This document shows positions 1 to 6,729 of a stretch of DNA of 27,660 nucleotides, piece by piece. Source of the DNA: JAWXUU01 sp044426085 (GTDB lineage Bacteria; Bacillota; Clostridia; Christensenellales; CAMQZB01); NCBI GenBank assembly GCA_044426085.1, contig JAWXUU010000019.1:1-27660 (forward strand), written 5' to 3'. The position numbers and the translations under genes are program-made. The notes under the pieces were generated by a model. The model saw only the letters and a program-made list of their open reading frames with translations. It was not told the origin of the DNA and ran no database searches. Every line of letters starts with the position of its first letter. Position 1 is the first letter of the stretch.

Positions 1-267
1 AATCAATATCTTAGCTGTGTCAAAATCCAATTTATCTGAAACTGCAAGCCTTTTTATTAGTGCCACATAAGGCTCTGCTGCATCGGTTTCTGCAATGCGG
101 ATTTTTTGAATCAACTTGTCTAGGCGCAGCCTCACCGTTGGATATGTCACACCATAACTTGTTGCAATTTCTTTCAGCGAACCCGATGCTAAGATAAACT
201 TCTTGATAAAAGCCACATCTTCATCATCAAGCCCCGATATCCATTCAGGAATAATTTCAATCGCCAT
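1..267 (-). CDS. DUF2089-family protein, 3' end outside window
   Basis: The first 89 codons of a protein whose C-terminus lies beyond the left edge. The N-terminus has the pattern I associate with DUF2089 proteins: a PEWI-x-LDDED opening, then SGSLKEIA and GVTYPTVRLRLDKLI, which reads as a small helix-turn-helix where TYPTVR is the recognition helix. It is therefore probably a small DNA-binding protein; this is family inference. The start at 267 is set by an AGGGGG ribosome site six bases upstream. A consensus promoter lies just upstream, with two exact 12-bp direct repeats that could be an operator. It is a separate transcript from the gene at 411-644, which has its own terminator. Confidence 0.8.
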   Translation of the reverse strand, partial: MAIEIIPEWISGLDDEDVAFIKKFILASGSLKEIATSYGVTYPTVRLRLDKLIQKIRIAETDAAEPYVALIKRLAVSDKLDFDTAKILI

Positions 268-283
268 ATAAAGCCCCCTTTTT

Positions 284-317
284 TAATAATATTAAGTATA
301 CACTATAATAATATTAA
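284..317. repeat. Two 12-bp direct repeats in the DUF2089 promoter (possible operator)
   Basis: The sequence TAATAATATTAA occurs exactly at 284-295 and again at 306-317, 22 bp apart (about two helical turns). One copy fills part of the -35/-10 spacer and the other lies just below the -10 box. Binding there would block polymerase. The AT-rich setting makes chance repeats more likely than usual. Confidence 0.4.
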
Positions 318-323
318 AGTCAA
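295..323 (-). promoter_or_regulatory. Sigma-A promoter of the DUF2089 gene
   Basis: Read on the minus strand: TTGACT (318-323), a 17-bp spacer, then TATACT (295-300). The start codon at 267 lies about 28 bp below the -10 box, which leaves a short leader carrying an AGGGGG ribosome site. Confidence 0.75.
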
Positions 324-325
324 GC

Positions 326-398
326 AGTAAATAAAAATATATTTTATTTATTTTAGACAAATAAAATCCACCAACGAAAATTAGCATTGGCGGATTTT
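326..398. repeat. Repeat A, copy 1: terminator plus 3' flank
   Basis: A 73-bp block closely matching 21195-21268, with one small length difference and few substitutions. It includes the terminator hairpin at 363-398 and about 37 bp beyond the point where transcription would stop. Only intergenic DNA is involved. Confidence 0.8.
363..398 (-). terminator. Rho-independent terminator of the hydrolase/membrane-protein operon
   Basis: Arms AAAATCCACCAA (363-374) and TTGGCGGATTTT (387-398) pair over 12 positions with one G-T wobble. They are followed on the minus strand by TTTTATTTG. It lies just after the stop of the gene at 411-644. Confidence 0.8.
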
Positions 399-410
399 GA
401 TTAATATATT

Positions 411-644
411 CTATTTTCCATTCTTTTTATAACACACCACAGACAAAATTCCGAGAACCACACTGCAAATTATTAATGGGATTCCATAAAAAATTTGAAC
501 GGATGCTGGAGCGCTTGTGAGCGTTATTAGATTATCTATATCACACTGCATATAGCCCCACCTATAAGCCACCACAGCTGTTGTGGCAAGCAAGCAGATA
601 AATGCACAAATAGCAAATATTCTAGATAAAGTTTTCAATTTCAT
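411..644 (-). CDS. Small two-helix membrane protein (77 aa)
   Basis: Not recognised as a known family. It has two hydrophobic segments, roughly residues 8-27 and 50-71, joined by a short polar loop, and a basic C-terminus (YKKNGK). It probably sits in the cytoplasmic membrane with a short hairpin topology. An AAGGAGA ribosome site seven bases upstream of the ATG overlaps the stop codon of the hydrolase gene at 657, with only 12 bp between the two genes. They are therefore very likely cotranscribed and translationally linked. A strong terminator follows. Confidence 0.7.
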   Translation of the reverse strand: MKLKTLSRIFAICAFICLLATTAVVAYRWGYMQCDIDNLITLTSAPASVQIFYGIPLIICSVVLGILSVVCYKKNGK

Positions 645-656
645 AAAAGATTCTCC

Positions 657-1424
657 TTATTTCCCACTTTTCTTTTGACTTGAATGGCGTTGCATAAGCT
701 TTTTAAATTCACGGCTTATTATTTCTTTATCTTCACAAGAATAGAGATAGTGGGATGAATTTTCAAGGGTTATGAGTTTGAAATTTTTATTTTGCGAAAT
801 GAGTTTTGAGGATTTGCGCATAACAACTTCATCGTGGGCGGATTGAAGAAAAACACCGTTGCATTTCACCTTTTGGATTATTTTTCGCGTCTGTTTGCTT
901 TTTGCTAGCAGTTGGCAAAAACGCGGTATCCACGATATATATTGCCAGAGTTTTTTTGTCAGCTTCACACTGCAAACTTGATTTTTCGCAGCAGCAATTT
1001 CGCCTAGATTTTCTTCCTTTTGGAAAATTATCCTTGCAGAAATAACCACACTTTTGAAGGCGACATGCGGATATAGCGGTGATGCGAGAACAAAAAGCGA
1101 CTTTATGCTGCTTGTTTTTATCGCATTTTCCAATCCGAAAAGCGAACCCATAGAGTGGCAAACGTATATTATATTTTCGTATTTTTCCGATAAACTTTCA
1201 ACGATCGTTGAAACCTGACTTTCCCAAATTCGCATGTTTGATTTGCCAAAATCAATCACGCTTCCGCCGTGACCTTCAAGCAAAATATTGCAGATTGAAA
1301 ATTCGCGTGGAACAAGCAAAGCAAGCTCGTCAAAATGCCTTGGCGATCCCAAAATGCCATGACAAAATACCACGCAAGTCTTCGCTGCTTCCACATGCCT
1401 TATATATCCATCATGTTTTTTCAT
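657..1424 (-). CDS. Alpha/beta hydrolase (lysophospholipase/monoacylglycerol-lipase-like)
   Basis: A 255-aa alpha/beta-hydrolase of the serine aminopeptidase/Hydrolase_4 type. Using the 256-aa numbering that includes an upstream GTG, it shows the oxyanion HG near residues 23-24, a nucleophile elbow CHSMG with Ser92, an acid Asp199 (SAHDE) and a general base His226 (SSHYL). The triad is therefore complete in the expected order. There is no signal peptide, so it should act in the cytoplasm, probably as an esterase or lipase on small esters; the substrate cannot be told. The ATG at 1424 is preferred over the GTG at 1427 because it lies six bases from the AGGGGG ribosome site. A near-perfect promoter lies upstream and a small membrane protein gene follows 12 bp downstream. 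Confidence 0.85.
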   Translation of the reverse strand: MKKHDGYIRHVEAAKTCVVFCHGILGSPRHFDELALLVPREFSICNILLEGHGGSVIDFGKSNMRIWESQVSTIVESLSEKYENIIYVCHSMGSLFGLENAIKTSSIKSLFVLASPLYPHVAFKSVVISARIIFQKEENLGEIAAAKNQVCSVKLTKKLWQYISWIPRFCQLLAKSKQTRKIIQKVKCNGVFLQSAHDEVVMRKSSKLISQNKNFKLITLENSSHYLYSCEDKEIISREFKKLMQRHSSQKKSGK

Positions 1425-1454
1425 CACCTGCCCCCTTTGTTATTCTTCATTGTT

Positions 1455-1483
1455 AGTATATAATACGCGATGTGCTTTGTCAA
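1455..1483 (-). promoter_or_regulatory. Sigma-A promoter of the hydrolase operon
   Basis: On the minus strand: TTGACA (1478-1483), a 17-bp spacer, TATACT (1455-1460). The -10 region is embedded in a short near-palindrome GTAT-TAT-ATAC. Confidence 0.8.
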
Positions 1484-1511
1484 TAGAAGGTGAGGGCTGT
1501 AAACATAACTT

Positions 1512-2051
1512 CTACTTCCTTTTTGCAAAATAGAAGCCCATGATTGCCAAAAACAGTCCCACGGCTATTTGTATCAACACGAAGTTTGCACCAGTGACCG
1601 TGCTTGTCACTATTATTTCAGTTGGTCCATCAGCACCGCCGATAACACCGACAGCGCCTTGTTGACTTTTAGCCATTAAAGTTGTTATTGCCATAAAGGC
1701 ATACCCAATGATGTTTATCCCTGCGAAAATAGCTGCGATTATTCCAACAATTTTATAACTTCCTCGCCTTCTTTGGTCGTATTTTTGCAATATTGCGTTT
1801 GTTTGTTCTAGCTTTTCCGCTATCAATCTTATCTCGCTTTTATCTTCATACGGTGTCATTTTTTCGCCGAGGATATCAGCTACGCTCACTTCAAAAAGCT
1901 CTGCTATTTCAATTATCATTTCCGCATCAGGAACTGAAATCCCCTTTTCCCATTTGGAAACAGTCTGCCTGACAACACCAATTCTTCCCGCAAGTTCATC
2001 TTGCGAAAGTCCTTTGTTTTTTCTCAACGTCTTTATATTTTCCGAAATCAT
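1512..2051 (-). CDS. XRE-family regulator fused to a two-helix membrane domain with a GGADGPT motif
   Basis: A 179-aa protein. Residues 4-60 form a Cro/CI-type helix-turn-helix (LSQDELAGRIG, RQTVSKWEKG). A charged linker follows (about 64-98), then two membrane segments at about 101-126 and 153-176. The loop between them contains GVIGGADGPTEI (residues 135-146). GGADGPT is, from memory, a hallmark of the membrane beta subunit of sodium-pumping decarboxylases, where its Asp is linked to sodium movement; finding it in a regulator is unusual. The likely role is a membrane-tethered repressor or sensor. The start is set by a GGAGGGG ribosome site. It appears to be transcribed alone from the promoter at 2083-2111. 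No clear terminator is seen before the next promoter. Confidence 0.8.
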   Translation of the reverse strand: MISENIKTLRKNKGLSQDELAGRIGVVRQTVSKWEKGISVPDAEMIIEIAELFEVSVADILGEKMTPYEDKSEIRLIAEKLEQTNAILQKYDQRRRGSYKIVGIIAAIFAGINIIGYAFMAITTLMAKSQQGAVGVIGGADGPTEIIVTSTVTGANFVLIQIAVGLFLAIMGFYFAKRK

Positions 2052-2082
2052 TTTCCCCTCCGTTATTCAAGTTTGTAGCTTT

Positions 2083-2111
2083 ATGATATCAACAACCAAC
2101 TGAAAAAGCAA
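2083..2111 (-). promoter_or_regulatory. Probable promoter of the XRE-membrane gene
   Basis: On the minus strand: TTGCTT (2106-2111), a 17-bp spacer, TATCAT (2083-2088). Both boxes deviate from consensus at one or two positions. Confidence 0.5.
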
Positions 2112-2137
2112 GCAATATGAAGAAAACTTGTCGCAAC

Positions 2138-2187
2138 GATTATTAACATTGCCATTTTTATTGCGCACAGCATAACAAAAGACCGAT
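2138..2187. repeat. Repeat C, copy 1: terminator flank
   Basis: About 50 bp matching 6621-6670 at roughly 42 of 50 positions by eye, with shared cores such as TTTATTGCGCAC. It runs from the flank into the left arm of the terminator hairpin. Confidence 0.7.
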
Positions 2188-2202
2188 TTTCATCGGTCTT
2201 TT
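2177..2202 (-). terminator. Terminator after the MATE-kinase/XRE fragment unit
   Basis: Perfect stem GACCGAT/ATCGGTC (2181-2187 and 2192-2198) with a TTTC loop, extended by A4/T4 on each side. The symmetric A/T flanks mean it could work on both strands. Confidence 0.7.
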
Positions 2203-2217
2203 GGGGTTTTATAAATA

Positions 2218-2401
2218 TATTTTATCCGATTTCTCTTATTAACTCTTCTGGTGAAATTCCATATAACTTTGCAATTGAGATAAGATTCGATGTACTTGGG
2301 TCAGATGTGCCATTCTCCCACTTAGATACAGCTTGACGTGATACGCCCGCAGCTTCAGCTACAAATTCTTGTGTCATTTTGCATTCTACCCTATGCTTTT
2401 T
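2218..2401. repeat. Repeat B, copy 1: duplicated XRE gene fragment
   Basis: 184 bp aligning without gaps to 21273-21456, with about a dozen differences by eye. The left limit is a few bases beyond the XRE stop codon. The right limit falls inside the last codons of the MATE-kinase gene. Confidence 0.85.
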
Positions 2402-2404
2402 CAA
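2222..2404 (-). pseudogene. N-terminally truncated XRE helix-turn-helix gene (duplicate of 21277-21615)
   Basis: The 60-codon frame is nearly identical to the last 60 residues of the 112-aa protein at 21277-21615; A18 is V and IS at 43-44 is VL. The membrane segment and linker of the parent are missing. The helix-turn-helix itself is intact (TQEFVAEAAG, RQAVSKWENG). The only in-frame start is a TTG at 2404 with no ribosome site, 14 bp inside the MATE-kinase gene. Expression would need re-initiation after the transporter stop codon, or use of the internal ATG at MTQEF. I regard it as a duplication remnant that may still be translated. The open frame and conservative changes leave a functional small repressor possible. 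Confidence 0.6.
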
Positions 2405-4418
2405 TCGTATGAAGTGCGTTCATAATAATCTCAACAGCGCCCTTGACGCCAACTTTTGACGTGTCGATGCAGAGGTTATAGTGACTCATATCATTCCATA
2501 TTTGACCTGTGGAAGACTCGTAATACGCAGCACGCTTTTTGTCGACGCTTTGGATATTGTCCTTCATTTCAAGGGCTGTTTTCACGCCCACATCTTCTGG
2601 AACCTTTTCGTAACAACGCTTGATACGTGCGTCCATATCTGAGGAGTAGACAAATACCTTGAAAGGGTTTGCATCACTGAGTATGTAATCTGCGCATCGT
2701 CCGATGATGACTGCATTTTCATTTTCTGCGATTTGTTGCAAGATTTCTGACTGCGCGTGGAGCAATTGATGCACAGGTGAGTGTTCATACGCTGTAAACG
2801 ATTGACCAAAGGTGAAGTGATAATTTTGGATTGCCATTTCATCATATTTTGCTACAAAATCTTCGCTCAACCCACTTTTCTCGGCGATAGCTTGGAGCAA
2901 ATCTTTGTCATAATAGGCAATATGCAAAGCATCTGCAAGTCGTTTGCCCACTTCACGTCCACCGCTGGCGAACTGTCTGTTAATGATGATTATCTGGTCG
3001 ACCAGTCCACTGCCTTGCTTTTTCAAAACTGAAGTTTCAACACTTTTCGTTTTGACATCTGCAGATTTTAACTCGCCCATCACTTTTTTCATGACAATAA
3101 CAACGGCAATCAACGAGACTACATCTGCGATTGGTGCAGAGTAAAGCGTTCCGATTAAGCCAAATGCTCGTGGAAGAAGAATGATGAGAGGTAGGAGTAG
3201 CATGAAATCACGAAGCAATGACATCCCGAGAGATAGCACGGATTTGCCAAGGGCTTGTAAGAAAATGCTGGATGACTTTTGAACACAGCACAGAACAATG
3301 GTCGCCAAGAAGATTCTAAAGACGATAACGGCAAACTCATTATATAAATCGCTTTCGCTACCGAACAGGGAAATCACTTGCACAGGGAAGCATTCGAAAA
3401 TAAACATCGCAACAAACCCCACCACAAGTTCGATGACAATCATTTTCTTATAAATTTCACGCACACGATCAAAGGCACCTACACCATAGTTAAAGCCAAT
3501 GATAGGCTGACAGCCCACTGCAATACCGACTACGATGGCAATGACAATTTGGAACACTTTCATCACAATGCCGATGACAGTTAGAGGAATATCAGAACCG
3601 TATTTTGTCATGGCACCATAAGTAACCATAACATTATTCAGAGCAACCACAATAAGCACGATTGCAAACTGGGTTAAGAAACTGGTGATGCCGAGGGGCA
3701 ATGTTTTCTTCAAGATATTCCACTTTAACTTAAAACTGCTTTTTTGCAGCTTGAAGGATTTTGTTTTTCTAAGATAATTTAGTGTGAGCAATGCCGTCGC
3801 AATTTGACCCATAATCGTCGCAACAGCAGCACCCATCATCCCCCAATTAAATACAAAAATAAGAATAGGATCTAAAATGACATTGACAACACAGCCCACC
3901 AACATGGTATTCATAGCGGTCTGAGGGCTACCATCTGCCCTGATAATAGAGCTCAATGTGGTACCTACTGTATAAAAGGGAAATCCTATCAGTAGGTAGT
4001 TGAAATATTCTTGGGCATAAGCCATATTGGCTTCGGTTGCACCAAACATACCGAGTAATTGATCTCGGAATAAGCCAAATACAACAGTGAGCACAAGCCC
4101 TGAGATAAAGGAAACCAGGATTGCATTACCAACCCCTTTGTGGGCACTATCTGCATCATTTTTACCTAAGCTAAGACTTAAAAATGCGGCCGCACCATCC
4201 CCGAACATGAGGGCAACGGAAAAAATGAGCATAGTCAGTGGGAATACAACATTGGTTGCACCATTTCCGATATAACCAACGCCGTGGCCAATGAAGATTT
4301 GGTCTACAATACTGTAAAGAGATGCGACAAGTAAGGATAGCGTACAAGGAACGCTGAATTTAATCATAAGTTTACTTATTTTCTCAGTAACTAAATAATG
4401 TTTTTTAATTTGTGGCAT
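2391..4418 (-). CDS. MATE efflux transporter fused to a cytidylate-kinase-like domain
   Basis: A 675-aa two-domain membrane protein. Residues 1-450 are a complete MATE transporter of the NorM/MepA type, about 12 membrane segments, with IRADGSPQTAM and NVILDPILIF motifs. It should export cationic drugs or metabolites using a sodium or proton gradient. After a charged linker (about 452-472), residues 474-670 match the cytidylate-kinase-like family (Cytidylate_kin2 type): RQFASGGREVGK at 481-492 replaces the P-loop, YYDKDLL follows, and IIGRCADYIL lies at 571-580. A single MATE is usually about 450 aa, so the extra domain is real and in frame. The start is supported by AGGAGGG. The promoter carries two dyads. 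The final two residues and the stop codon lie in repeat B. Confidence 0.88.
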   Translation of the reverse strand: MPQIKKHYLVTEKISKLMIKFSVPCTLSLLVASLYSIVDQIFIGHGVGYIGNGATNVVFPLTMLIFSVALMFGDGAAAFLSLSLGKNDADSAHKGVGNAILVSFISGLVLTVVFGLFRDQLLGMFGATEANMAYAQEYFNYLLIGFPFYTVGTTLSSIIRADGSPQTAMNTMLVGCVVNVILDPILIFVFNWGMMGAAVATIMGQIATALLTLNYLRKTKSFKLQKSSFKLKWNILKKTLPLGITSFLTQFAIVLIVVALNNVMVTYGAMTKYGSDIPLTVIGIVMKVFQIVIAIVVGIAVGCQPIIGFNYGVGAFDRVREIYKKMIVIELVVGFVAMFIFECFPVQVISLFGSESDLYNEFAVIVFRIFLATIVLCCVQKSSSIFLQALGKSVLSLGMSLLRDFMLLLPLIILLPRAFGLIGTLYSAPIADVVSLIAVVIVMKKVMGELKSADVKTKSVETSVLKKQGSGLVDQIIIINRQFASGGREVGKRLADALHIAYYDKDLLQAIAEKSGLSEDFVAKYDEMAIQNYHFTFGQSFTAYEHSPVHQLLHAQSEILQQIAENENAVIIGRCADYILSDANPFKVFVYSSDMDARIKRCYEKVPEDVGVKTALEMKDNIQSVDKKRAAYYESSTGQIWNDMSHYNLCIDTSKVGVKGAVEIIMNALHTIEKA

Positions 4419-4540
4419 AATGCCCTCCTAATCTAATCATGAACAGCTGATTTTTACCAATAAAATCTTTTAAAATAAAACAAGGATACGATTTTTTTTT
4501 GGAAATCAGCTATCTCATAAAAATGCTACCGCTTGTTAAG

Positions 4541-4564
4541 ATAAGTACATTGTAACATACTTAT
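4541..4564. promoter_or_regulatory. Inverted repeat below the MATE-kinase promoter
   Basis: Perfect 7-bp arms ATAAGTA (4541-4547) and TACTTAT (4558-4564) around a 10-bp centre. It lies within the early transcribed region, two bases from the next dyad, so it could be a second operator or a leader hairpin. Confidence 0.45.
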
Positions 4565-4565
4565 T

Positions 4566-4592
4566 ACACTAACATAATAGTATTTTTAGTGT
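4566..4592. promoter_or_regulatory. Operator-like dyad over the -10 box of the MATE-kinase promoter
   Basis: Perfect 7-bp arms ACACTAA (4566-4572) and TTAGTGT (4586-4592), 13 bp apart, enclosing the -10 hexamer. This position suits a repressor that blocks polymerase. The binding protein is unknown. Confidence 0.5.
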
Positions 4593-4603
4593 TATTTTGT
4601 CAA
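4574..4603 (-). promoter_or_regulatory. Promoter of the MATE-kinase gene
   Basis: On the minus strand: TTGACA (4598-4603), an 18-bp spacer, TATTAT (4574-4579). The leader to the ATG at 4418 is about 150 nt, long enough for RNA-level control. I saw no riboswitch that I recognise in it. Confidence 0.7.
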
Positions 4604-4721
4604 TCATTTAGAACGTTAATCTAAAAAAGAATATTTCTTTAGGTGTTGGACTGAAGAAATGTAGCCTAGCAGTCGCATTGGGCGGTTGCTTATATATTTC
4701 AGATGTTTATCTAGTTGTTTT

Positions 4722-6086
4722 CTAAAGTCTTCCACTCTCTATATCTTTTACTTTTTCATCTTTACTGCGTAATGTTTTATATGTTTTCACACACAAAATA
4801 ATTGTTAAAATAAGGGTCAACACATCCGAAATTGGTTGTGCCCATAACAAACCATCCACTCCCATAGCGTAGTTCATAATCACAACCAGTGGCAAGAAAA
4901 TAATTCCTTGGCGGGATGCATTTGTCACAAGAGAAGCTTTTTCTGCGCCCATTGCACCAAGTGCATTGACCAATACATTGAACACACCCAATAACCAGCC
5001 AGTGCTTAAGAGTATTTGAGAGAAATAATATGCATAGCCAAATGCTTCTTCATCCGTCAAAAATGCACCCGCAATCTGAGTGAGTCCGACATAACACAAA
5101 ACGGTCATGACAACACCAATGCCCAGTCCAAACAGGATAGAAAACTTCAGAATATCCCAAAATCTATCCCAATCTTTAGCGCCTACACAAAAACCTAAAA
5201 TTGGTTGCACTCCTTGCCCCAAACCAACACACAGCATCCAACTGATCAAAATAATCTTGAGGGCAACACCAATGCCAGCAACAGCAAGTTCACCATATCC
5301 CGACATGAGAAGATTGATTACAATTTGCGATACTGTTACAAATATAGTGCCGAGCGAGGCTGGAATACCAATGGCAAGCACACTTGCGCATACTTTTTCT
5401 TTCATCGTAAACTTTTTGAGCGAGATGCTTAATTTACTTTTCCCCCTTACAAAGAACAAAATATAATACAGCCCAGAGCAAATGTTACCGATAGATGTTG
5501 CGATCGCAGCACCAGGTACATTCATACCCAACATCAGAATGAAAATTGGATCTAGCACAATATTTACGATATTACCAATCAGCATACCCATCATTGCTTT
5601 TTGCACATTTCCCTCTGCCCTTAAAACATTGGAAAAGCAAGTTTGAAGTATGATAAACGGACCGCTTATGGCAAGAATAGAAATATACTCACCAACCATT
5701 TGTACTGTAGTGTCGCTGGTTGCACCAAGTTTTACTGCTATTTCTTCAGCAAATACACACAAAAGTATCGATACAAATACACCAACAACTATGCTTGCAA
5801 CAAAAGAAAATGAAGCCACTTTATCGGCATATTCTTTTTTCTCAGCACCCAACGCCCTAGAAATAACTGAAGCACCGCCCATACCAAAGATGGTACCAAT
5901 CGAAATAAACACCAAGAAGACAGGGGTTGCAAGAGATACCGATGTAACTTGAAGCGCATCGCCCGTTTGACCTATAAAAAACAAGTCAGCCATATTGTAG
6001 ATAAGAACCATTATCATACCTAGAATTGCTGGAACTGTGTTTTTCAAGACAAATTTTGATACTCGTTGATTAGAATTTTCGCTCAT
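4722..6086 (-). CDS. MATE family multidrug efflux transporter (MepA-like)
   Basis: A 454-aa MATE protein of normal length with about 12 membrane segments and family motifs VLRAEGNVQKAMMGM and NIVLDPIFI in the first half and VGLGQGVQPILGFCVGAKDWDR in the second. It should export drugs or toxic metabolites across the cytoplasmic membrane in exchange for sodium or protons. Its start codon overlaps the MarR stop codon as ATGA (6083-6086), so the two are translationally coupled. The MarR-MATE pairing resembles mepR-mepA, which suggests ligand-relieved repression. It is clearly diverged from the fused MATE at 2391-4418 and lacks the kinase domain. Downstream, at 4626-4640, there is only a weak AT hairpin (AAAGAA/TTCTTT) followed by T residues on the minus strand. 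Confidence 0.9.
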   Translation of the reverse strand: MSENSNQRVSKFVLKNTVPAILGMIMVLIYNMADLFFIGQTGDALQVTSVSLATPVFLVFISIGTIFGMGGASVISRALGAEKKEYADKVASFSFVASIVVGVFVSILLCVFAEEIAVKLGATSDTTVQMVGEYISILAISGPFIILQTCFSNVLRAEGNVQKAMMGMLIGNIVNIVLDPIFILMLGMNVPGAAIATSIGNICSGLYYILFFVRGKSKLSISLKKFTMKEKVCASVLAIGIPASLGTIFVTVSQIVINLLMSGYGELAVAGIGVALKIILISWMLCVGLGQGVQPILGFCVGAKDWDRFWDILKFSILFGLGIGVVMTVLCYVGLTQIAGAFLTDEEAFGYAYYFSQILLSTGWLLGVFNVLVNALGAMGAEKASLVTNASRQGIIFLPLVVIMNYAMGVDGLLWAQPISDVLTLILTIILCVKTYKTLRSKDEKVKDIESGRL

Positions 6087-6523
6087 AGTATTTCCCCTTC
6101 TAACTGATTGTCCGTTATTTTACTCAATAAAACAAACAGTGTTTGTTTTTCTCCTTCTGTAAGCTTTTCAAACAATTCGTTCTTAAGCTCATCCATGCAT
6201 TTGTCAGTAGCTTCTACACAAGATTTTCCAAACTCTGTTAACTCAAGTAATTTTATTCTTTTATCCGTCTTAGCAGTAAATGTTTTCACAAAGCCTCGAG
6301 CCTCAAGACGTGAAATCATACTAGCGGCACTGGATTGGGCAACTTTTGAAATAGTTTCTATTTCTTTATAAGATGCTTGAAATTCTTCTTTATGTCTTAA
6401 GTACGCCAAAATATGACATTGTGATAATGTAAGACCAAAATCATTTAATTTTGAATTTCCATTTTTTTCGATCATATCTCCAATTTGCTTAAACCAATGT
6501 AAAAAGTTATTATTATATTCCAT
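6083..6523 (-). CDS. MarR-family transcriptional regulator
   Basis: A 146-aa winged helix-turn-helix protein, typical length for MarR. The DNA-binding part spans about residues 50-96: SYKEIETISKVAQSSAASMISRL is the helix-turn-helix and TDKRIKLLELT is the wing. The flanking helices form the dimer interface in this family. It probably represses its own operon and the MATE pump that overlaps it by 4 bp, and lets go on binding a ligand. This is supported by the long dyad over its own -35 region. GAGGAG lies five bases upstream of the ATG. Confidence 0.9.
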   Translation of the reverse strand: MEYNNNFLHWFKQIGDMIEKNGNSKLNDFGLTLSQCHILAYLRHKEEFQASYKEIETISKVAQSSAASMISRLEARGFVKTFTAKTDKRIKLLELTEFGKSCVEATDKCMDELKNELFEKLTEGEKQTLFVLLSKITDNQLEGEIL

Positions 6524-6564
6524 AATTTCTCCTCTTTCTTCACAATAAATTTATTCACTAAGAC

Positions 6565-6594
6565 ACTATAACACATTCAACAGTATCATGTCAA
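6565..6594 (-). promoter_or_regulatory. Promoter of the MarR-MATE operon
   Basis: On the minus strand: TTGACA (6589-6594), an 18-bp spacer, TATAGT (6565-6570). A second TTGACA at 6603-6608 is too far from the -10 box to serve it. Confidence 0.75.
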
Positions 6595-6620
6595 CAGAAT
6601 GCTGTCAATAGGATACTGTT
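6579..6620. promoter_or_regulatory. Nested dyads over the -35 region (probable MarR operator)
   Basis: Perfect 9-bp arms AACAGTATC (6579-6587) and GATACTGTT (6612-6620). Between them is a second short dyad ACAG-AATG-CTGT (6594-6605). The set covers the -35 box and upstream DNA, as expected for MarR autorepression. Confidence 0.6.
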
Positions 6621-6670
6621 GATTATTGACATCGCCATCTTTATTGCGCACCGCAAAAGAAAAGAGCGAC
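6621..6670. repeat. Repeat C, copy 2: terminator flank
   Basis: Counterpart of 2138-2187. It joins the upstream side of the MarR operator to the terminator of the catabolic operon and ends in the hairpin's left arm. Confidence 0.7.
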
Positions 6671-6687
6671 TTTTTTAGTCGCTCTTT
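6661..6687 (-). terminator. Terminator of the oligosaccharide-utilisation operon
   Basis: Perfect 11-bp stem AAAGAGCGACT/AGTCGCTCTTT with a five-base loop, followed on the minus strand by TTTTCTTTTG. It ends the transcript containing the glucokinase gene. Confidence 0.85.
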
Positions 6688-6729
6688 ACATTTAGTTATT
6701 CAATTTAGCTGTTTATTTTAAAGATTCTA

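Noticed and set aside
4419..4540. Riboswitch or T-box in the long leader of the MATE-kinase gene
   Set aside because: No conserved core that I recognise (for example guanidine, T-box or SAM elements) and no terminator/antiterminator pair could be drawn.
2391..6523. Mobile drug-resistance island, suggested by two MATE genes between repeats
   Set aside because: No transposase, integrase, terminal inverted repeats or target duplications were seen, and both operons have ordinary native-looking promoters.
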